Source: JANYJZ01 sp964523395
GTDB lineage: Bacteria; Bacteroidota; Ignavibacteria; UBA10030; SZUA-254
NCBI GenBank assembly: GCA_964523395.1
Contig: CAZFXS010000005.1
Span: 186,001 to 250,000 of the forward strand
DNA length: 64,000 bases
Reading direction: 5' to 3'
Shown: positions 60,375 through 64,000 of the stretch, one piece after another
Position numbering within the stretch: position 1 is the stretch's first letter
Layout: each line of letters starts with the position of its first letter
The notes under the pieces: model-generated
Seen by the model: the letters and a program-made list of their open reading frames with translations, nothing else
What the model was told of the DNA's origin: nothing
Database searches by the model: none
Translations under genes and position numbers: made by a program

Positions 60375-61442
60375 ATGGGAAGCGTTCGGCATTTTCACCG
60401 GGAGGATATTCCGCAGGTCATCGAACTGAATACCAGGCTTTTTCCCGGCAGTTCAACATTAACCAAAGAGCGTCAGGAAGAGATTTTCAACCAGATCTGT
60501 TTCCATAATCCATGGTTTGACGAGGAAATTTCATCACTTGTGTATGAGGATGATAACGGAAAGATTACTGGATTTCTCGGCGTTATTCCGCGACACATGC
60601 ACTTGAACGGACGAACAATCCGTATGGCTGTCAGCCAGCACCTGATGGTAGATAATGTTACATTCGGCAGCCTGCAGTTGCTGAAGGCCCTGTTTTCCGG
60701 ACCGCAGGATGTTACCATGACCGATATGTCGGTTGATGTCGTCAAAAAGCTGTGGGAGCGATTAGGCGGTCTTCCGTCATACCTTCACAGCATATACTGG
60801 ATCCGGCCGTTGCGTCCCGCAAGTGCGGCATTTTCTTATTTCCTCGGTCACACACGTAAAGGGAACGGCTCTCCGCTCGATCTCATTGCTACGGGGTTTG
60901 ATACACTTACGCGGAATTTTTCAAAAAGTCCGTTCCGGGTTCCGGATCCGGTTACTTCAGATGAACCGATGAATGTCGACCAATTCCTTCAATGCGTTTC
61001 TGCCGAATCGAGCCAATTTCTCTTACGGCCGAATTATACTGCCGAGTCAGCTCAGTGGTTATTTTCAGTCCTTGAACGGGAAGAACGATTTGGCAGGCTT
61101 CAGCGGAAAATTGTACGTGATGGCGACGGAAACTTACTGGGATGGTACATCTACAATCTCCAACCGTACGGGCGGAGTGAAGTATTACAAATCGGCGCCG
61201 CCCCTCAAACCATCACCGGCGTTATCCGCCACCTGATGTATGATGCATGGAACAACGAGTCAATTGAAATTGCCGGAAGACTCGACCCACGCTTCATGAA
61301 AGAATTCTCCGATCATCATTTCCTCTTCAATCCGGCAAAGAACTGGATGCTTATTCACTCCGGCGACAAGGAAATTTCCAATGCCATCCTTACCGGCAAT
61401 GCGTTCCTTACACGGCTGGAAGGGGACCTCTGGTTTTTCTAG
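60375..61442 (+). CDS. Tandem GNAT-fold protein of unknown substrate
   Basis: A 355-aa protein with two GNAT-like halves: residues ~1-150 (MGSVRHFHREDIPQVIELNT, then LVYEDDNGKITGFLGVIPRH and MAVSQHLMVDNVTFGSLQLL) and ~215-350 (RKIVRDGDGNLLGWYIYNLQ). The acetyl-CoA loops are poorly conserved, so it may use an acyl-ACP or be structural. Its stop overlaps the 3' end of the convergent ligase gene by four bases; genes of this kind often accompany surface-polysaccharide clusters with an acyl-CoA ligase and ACP, suggesting it belongs with the next three genes. Confidence 0.65.
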   Translation: MGSVRHFHREDIPQVIELNTRLFPGSSTLTKERQEEIFNQICFHNPWFDEEISSLVYEDDNGKITGFLGVIPRHMHLNGRTIRMAVSQHLMVDNVTFGSLQLLKALFSGPQDVTMTDMSVDVVKKLWERLGGLPSYLHSIYWIRPLRPASAAFSYFLGHTRKGNGSPLDLIATGFDTLTRNFSKSPFRVPDPVTSDEPMNVDQFLQCVSAESSQFLLRPNYTAESAQWLFSVLEREERFGRLQRKIVRDGDGNLLGWYIYNLQPYGRSEVLQIGAAPQTITGVIRHLMYDAWNNESIEIAGRLDPRFMKEFSDHHFLFNPAKNWMLIHSGDKEISNAILTGNAFLTRLEGDLWFF

Positions 61443-62974
61443 GCTCCGGCGTGGGCCAGGCGTTTTATTTTTCCGCCGGCTGATTTGGGGAGGGACTCTA
61501 CAAATTCTACTGCCTGCGGCAATTTGTATTCTTCAAGGTGTTTGCGGCAATGTTCCCTGACAGTTTCAGCATTTAACTCACACCCCTTTTTCAACACAAG
61601 CTCAGCCCGTATTGCCTGACCGAGAAGATTATCAGGCACACCCATCACTCGTACTTCCTGCACTTCTTCCAACCGGTAGATGACATCTTCTACTTCAAGC
61701 GGGCTGACTTTCATTCCTTTGCATTTGATCACTTCATCAACGCGCGCGACAAAGTAGAAAAACCCATCCTCATCCATTGTGAAGAGATCACCGCTGTATA
61801 ACGCTTTCGCGCCAACATGTTTATTGTACCGCAACACTTTTTCGGTATTCTCCGGATCATTCCAATACCCGTTCATGAGGTTCGGGCCAAACACCACCAG
61901 CTCCCCTGTTTCACCGGCTGACAACTGTCTCCCCTCTGCATTTTCTATCCAAAGCTGGACATTATGCATCCCCTTTCCTACCGACGTTGGACGGCGCCCG
62001 ATCTCTTCCGGCGGCAAATATGTCGTGCGCAAACATTCCGTCAATCCGTGCATAAGAAAAATCTGAGCCGTCGGAAACATGTTTTGTAGTTTGGGAATAA
62101 AACTCGGCGGCATGGCCGCCGCCGCGTTGGTAATGTATCGAAGTGAAGAGAAATCCTCTTTATTAAGCCGGGTAAATTGAGTCAGAATGGAAAACACCGT
62201 GGGCACACCGGCAAACCCCGTTATCTTTTCCTCTTTGATGCGTTTGATGATTTCGTACGGGAAGCCGAAACCTTTTTCCAATACGAGAGTGCCTCCGCTC
62301 TTAAATGTTACCAGCAGCTGCAACAATCCGTAACCAATCGACAACGGAAGAAATTGCAGAATAACATCATCGGGTGCATGATGAAGATAGGAAGTAACGG
62401 ATGTGACAACCGCATCCACATTCCTGTGTGTGAGAGTTGCCCCCTTCGGTCTCCCGGTTGAGCCGGATGTATAAATTATTGCCGCAAGGTCATTATACCT
62501 GACAACTTTTTTGGGAAGCGTGCATTCTGCGGCTATAATAGATTCAAACGACTTTCCGGGATAATCCGGTAATTCATTGCCGGCAAAGACCATCCCGGGC
62601 GGATTCGCACATTTGCCCAATGCCTCCCGGACGACCTGAAATTTGTTCGAAGCACAGACGAAGAAGCTCGCCGAGCAATGTTCGACAAGGAAGCCAACGC
62701 GCTCCGCCGGTGTCTGCGGATTAATCGCGACAATACATCCCCCCGCCTGCCAGACCCCAAACATCGTTACTACCGTTTCAGGGGAATTATCAAGACAGAG
62801 GGCAACGCGGTCGCCGGTCCGCAAGCCTTCGGCGATGAGAAAATTCGCAAATGCATTCGAAGCCGCGGCAAGCTCTCTATACGTTTGCCGCCTGCCACCG
62901 CAGATTAATCCGATTTTTTCCGGGGCTATCTGCGCTGAGGCCTGAAGATATTGCCCGAGGACCACGGTATTCAC
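61439..62974 (-). CDS. Acyl-CoA ligase/synthetase (adenylate-forming)
   Basis: A 511-aa ANL-superfamily enzyme. AMP-binding motif IIYTSGSTGRPKGATLTHRN, FLMHGLTECLRTTYLP, GELVVFGPNLMNGYWNDPEN, YSGDLFTMDEDGFFYFVAR (A8 hinge) and the C-terminal lysine in GGKIKRL. It adenylates a carboxylic acid and transfers it to CoA or, given the adjacent ACP, to the ACP thiol. It starts 2 bp after the ACP stop. The set resembles the ligase-ACP-AsnB genes of polysaccharide/exosortase-linked clusters. Confidence 0.9.
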   Translation of the reverse strand: MNTVVLGQYLQASAQIAPEKIGLICGGRRQTYRELAAASNAFANFLIAEGLRTGDRVALCLDNSPETVVTMFGVWQAGGCIVAINPQTPAERVGFLVEHCSASFFVCASNKFQVVREALGKCANPPGMVFAGNELPDYPGKSFESIIAAECTLPKKVVRYNDLAAIIYTSGSTGRPKGATLTHRNVDAVVTSVTSYLHHAPDDVILQFLPLSIGYGLLQLLVTFKSGGTLVLEKGFGFPYEIIKRIKEEKITGFAGVPTVFSILTQFTRLNKEDFSSLRYITNAAAAMPPSFIPKLQNMFPTAQIFLMHGLTECLRTTYLPPEEIGRRPTSVGKGMHNVQLWIENAEGRQLSAGETGELVVFGPNLMNGYWNDPENTEKVLRYNKHVGAKALYSGDLFTMDEDGFFYFVARVDEVIKCKGMKVSPLEVEDVIYRLEEVQEVRVMGVPDNLLGQAIRAELVLKKGCELNAETVREHCRKHLEEYKLPQAVEFVESLPKSAGGKIKRLAHAGA

Positions 62975-62976
62975 CG

Positions 62977-63234
62977 CTAATTTTGATTAAGTTTGCGCGC
63001 TATGAATGATTTTATTTTCTCCACCGAATCGAAATTTTCCGCCACAAGTTCTTCATCCTTAAACTTCAGACTGAACGTTGTCTCCAGAAACGCTATCAGC
63101 TCAAGAACTCCGGTCGAATCCAGCACACCCGAGCCGAGAAGAGATGTATACTCCTCCACTTTTTTGTTCTTATCAAAAAGGAAGTTCTTCGCGATAAACT
63201 CGCTGACGGTGGTCCCTATTTTTTCTTCTGACAT
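62977..63234 (-). CDS. Stand-alone acyl carrier protein
   Basis: An 85-aa ACP: four-helix pattern with the phosphopantetheine serine S40 in GSGVLDSTGVLELIAFLETT (DST in place of the usual DSL) and the acidic helix II/III FKDEELVAENFDSVEKIKSF. Distinct from fatty-acid AcpP by motif. It is 10 bp from the asparagine synthase gene and 2 bp from the ligase, so the three form one operon on the minus strand. Confidence 0.9.
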   Translation of the reverse strand: MSEEKIGTTVSEFIAKNFLFDKNKKVEEYTSLLGSGVLDSTGVLELIAFLETTFSLKFKDEELVAENFDSVEKIKSFIARKLNQN

Positions 63235-63244
63235 ATATGTTATT

Positions 63245-64000
63245 CTATTCTGTAAATGAAAAATCCTGTACAGTATCCATCATGGTTGAAAACTCAATAT
63301 CACGCGCGCTCCCGCCGATACTGTTTTCGATCATCTGATCGAACAATAATTGCGTCGACAGTATCCCCACCAGCGCCATATTATCCGTATTGCTATAGGT
63401 GCACTCGCGCGCGCCGCTTTTGGCGCGTTCAATACTCTTACTCAGCAGATTTTGGGCGGAAGAAACATCAAATACTCCGCTTTCGGTGAGTTTTTTTTCA
63501 GAGAACATATCATACACATATTCCGGAACATCGCCGGAGGTAAAACTAATCGCGTCGGGGGCACGATAGGGTTGCTTCTTCCTCTCAATAATCGCCGGCG
63601 GCACGACTTCTTCCGCGACACGTTTGAGAATATACTTTTCGTTGAGCCCGATAAGCTTATACTCTGCAGGAAGCGCGTTGCAAAAATTCATCACACTGAT
63701 ATCAAGAAACGGGAACCGTCCTTCCACGGAGTTGCCGAGAAGCATCCTATCTCCCTGGGAGGAAATCAGGTAACCGGAAAGCAGCGTTCTTATTTCAAGA
63801 TATTGCGCCTGCGAAAGAGTATCCCACGACACAAACGATACCGGCAGATCATCCAGCACATCCGGCGCAGGACGAGAGGCAAGGGATTGTTTCATTTCGG
63901 CCGAAAAGAATTTCTTTATCGCGGAAGTCGTTGACCACCGCGGTTCGTGAGAGAATCCGGGCATCCCCGCGCGGTCAAGTCCGGCTTTCCAAAACGCGGT
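63245..64000 (-). CDS. asnB: Asparagine synthase (glutamine-hydrolysing), C-terminal part, cut by the right edge
   Basis: The frame stays open to the window end (residues TAFWKAGLDRAGMPGFSHEP at the edge), so only ~250 C-terminal residues are visible. They belong to the synthetase domain of AsnB-type enzymes: LSGYLISSQGDRMLLGNSVE GRFPFLDISVM is the conserved RMSM-like/ARVPFLD block, followed by KYILKRVAEEVVPPAIIERK-type helices. The glutaminase domain and ATP pyrophosphatase loop lie outside. In ligase-ACP neighbourhoods such enzymes amidate sugar or acyl carboxylates rather than make asparagine. Confidence 0.88.
   Translation of the reverse strand, partial: TAFWKAGLDRAGMPGFSHEPRWSTTSAIKKFFSAEMKQSLASRPAPDVLDDLPVSFVSWDTLSQAQYLEIRTLLSGYLISSQGDRMLLGNSVEGRFPFLDISVMNFCNALPAEYKLIGLNEKYILKRVAEEVVPPAIIERKKQPYRAPDAISFTSGDVPEYVYDMFSEKKLTESGVFDVSSAQNLLSKSIERAKSGARECTYSNTDNMALVGILSTQLLFDQMIENSIGGSARDIEFSTMMDTVQDFSFTE

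Noticed and set aside
1..64000. CRISPR array, tRNA or rRNA genes
   Set aside because: No regularly spaced direct repeats and no tRNA T-loop/anticodon arrangement were seen; the only structural RNA recognised is RNase P RNA.
1..64000. Insertion sequence or prophage
   Set aside because: No transposase, integrase or phage structural protein was found; the repeats are short and non-coding.

Overview
This is a continuous stretch of chromosome (about 48% GC by eye) with no phage, plasmid or transposase genes. It looks like a free-living member of the FCB group, most likely an Ignavibacteria/Bacteroidota-type bacterium. The clues are: a secreted peptidase ending in the NYPNPFNP-type C-terminal domain used by type IX secretion substrates of that group; a DUF5683 gene beside parAB; a DUF5916 outer-membrane-type protein; a short (285 aa) primary sigma factor; and a eubacterial RNase P RNA. 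No species can be named from the sequence alone.

Layout. 1-9.3 kb: end of a Sel1-repeat protein, EttA, a secreted GH13 enzyme, then a minus-strand cluster (isoaspartyl peptidase, RsmB, TPR lipoprotein, DUF58) and a GNAT enzyme. 9.4-17.3 kb: two large exported proteins (a PQQ sugar dehydrogenase-FnIII-expansin fusion and an Asp-box beta-propeller protein) and a Uup-type ABC-F ATPase. 17.4-25.1 kb, minus strand: DUF5683, RidA, ParB, ParA, a CopD-like membrane protein; MauE-like, rhodanese, Fmt, Def; NlpC/P60 lipoprotein; primary sigma factor. 25.2-28.8 kb: two pentameric microcompartment shell proteins, a PIN/AbrB-like pair, a tiny zinc-ribbon protein and a GAF-GAF-degenerate GGDEF membrane protein. 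29-37.6 kb, plus strand: receiver-HisKA protein, NIF3, CT398-type zinc ribbon, RNase H, RNase P RNA, RecJ, YebC, RuvC, RuvA, RuvB. 37.6-41.5 kb: PCC-domain protein, an acylating aldehyde dehydrogenase with a C-terminal encapsulation-type tail, an alpha/beta hydrolase, Mpg glycosylase. 41.5-49.6 kb: nucleotidyltransferase pair, M28 peptidase, UvrA, a 34-aa membrane protein, CorA. 49.8-58 kb: two adjacent ECF sigma/anti-sigma cassettes with HEAT and DUF4097 effectors, and DUF5916. 58-64 kb: UbiE/MenG, RlmD, a GNAT-like protein, and a ligase-ACP-AsnB cluster running off the right edge.

Together the genes cover genome maintenance (RuvABC, RecJ, UvrA, Mpg, ParAB), translation (EttA, Fmt, Def, RsmB, RlmD, RNase P), envelope stress sensing (two ECF modules) and polysaccharide or plant-type substrate use (GH13, sugar dehydrogenase-expansin). 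The shell proteins and tailed aldehyde dehydrogenase suggest a bacterial microcompartment whose genes are scattered; no hexameric shell gene is present here. The most unusual items are the sugar dehydrogenase-expansin fusion, the scattered microcompartment parts beside a toxin-antitoxin-like pair and sigma factor, the start codon buried in a perfect hairpin, and several families of short palindromic repeats that also occur inside genes and inside the RNase P RNA.
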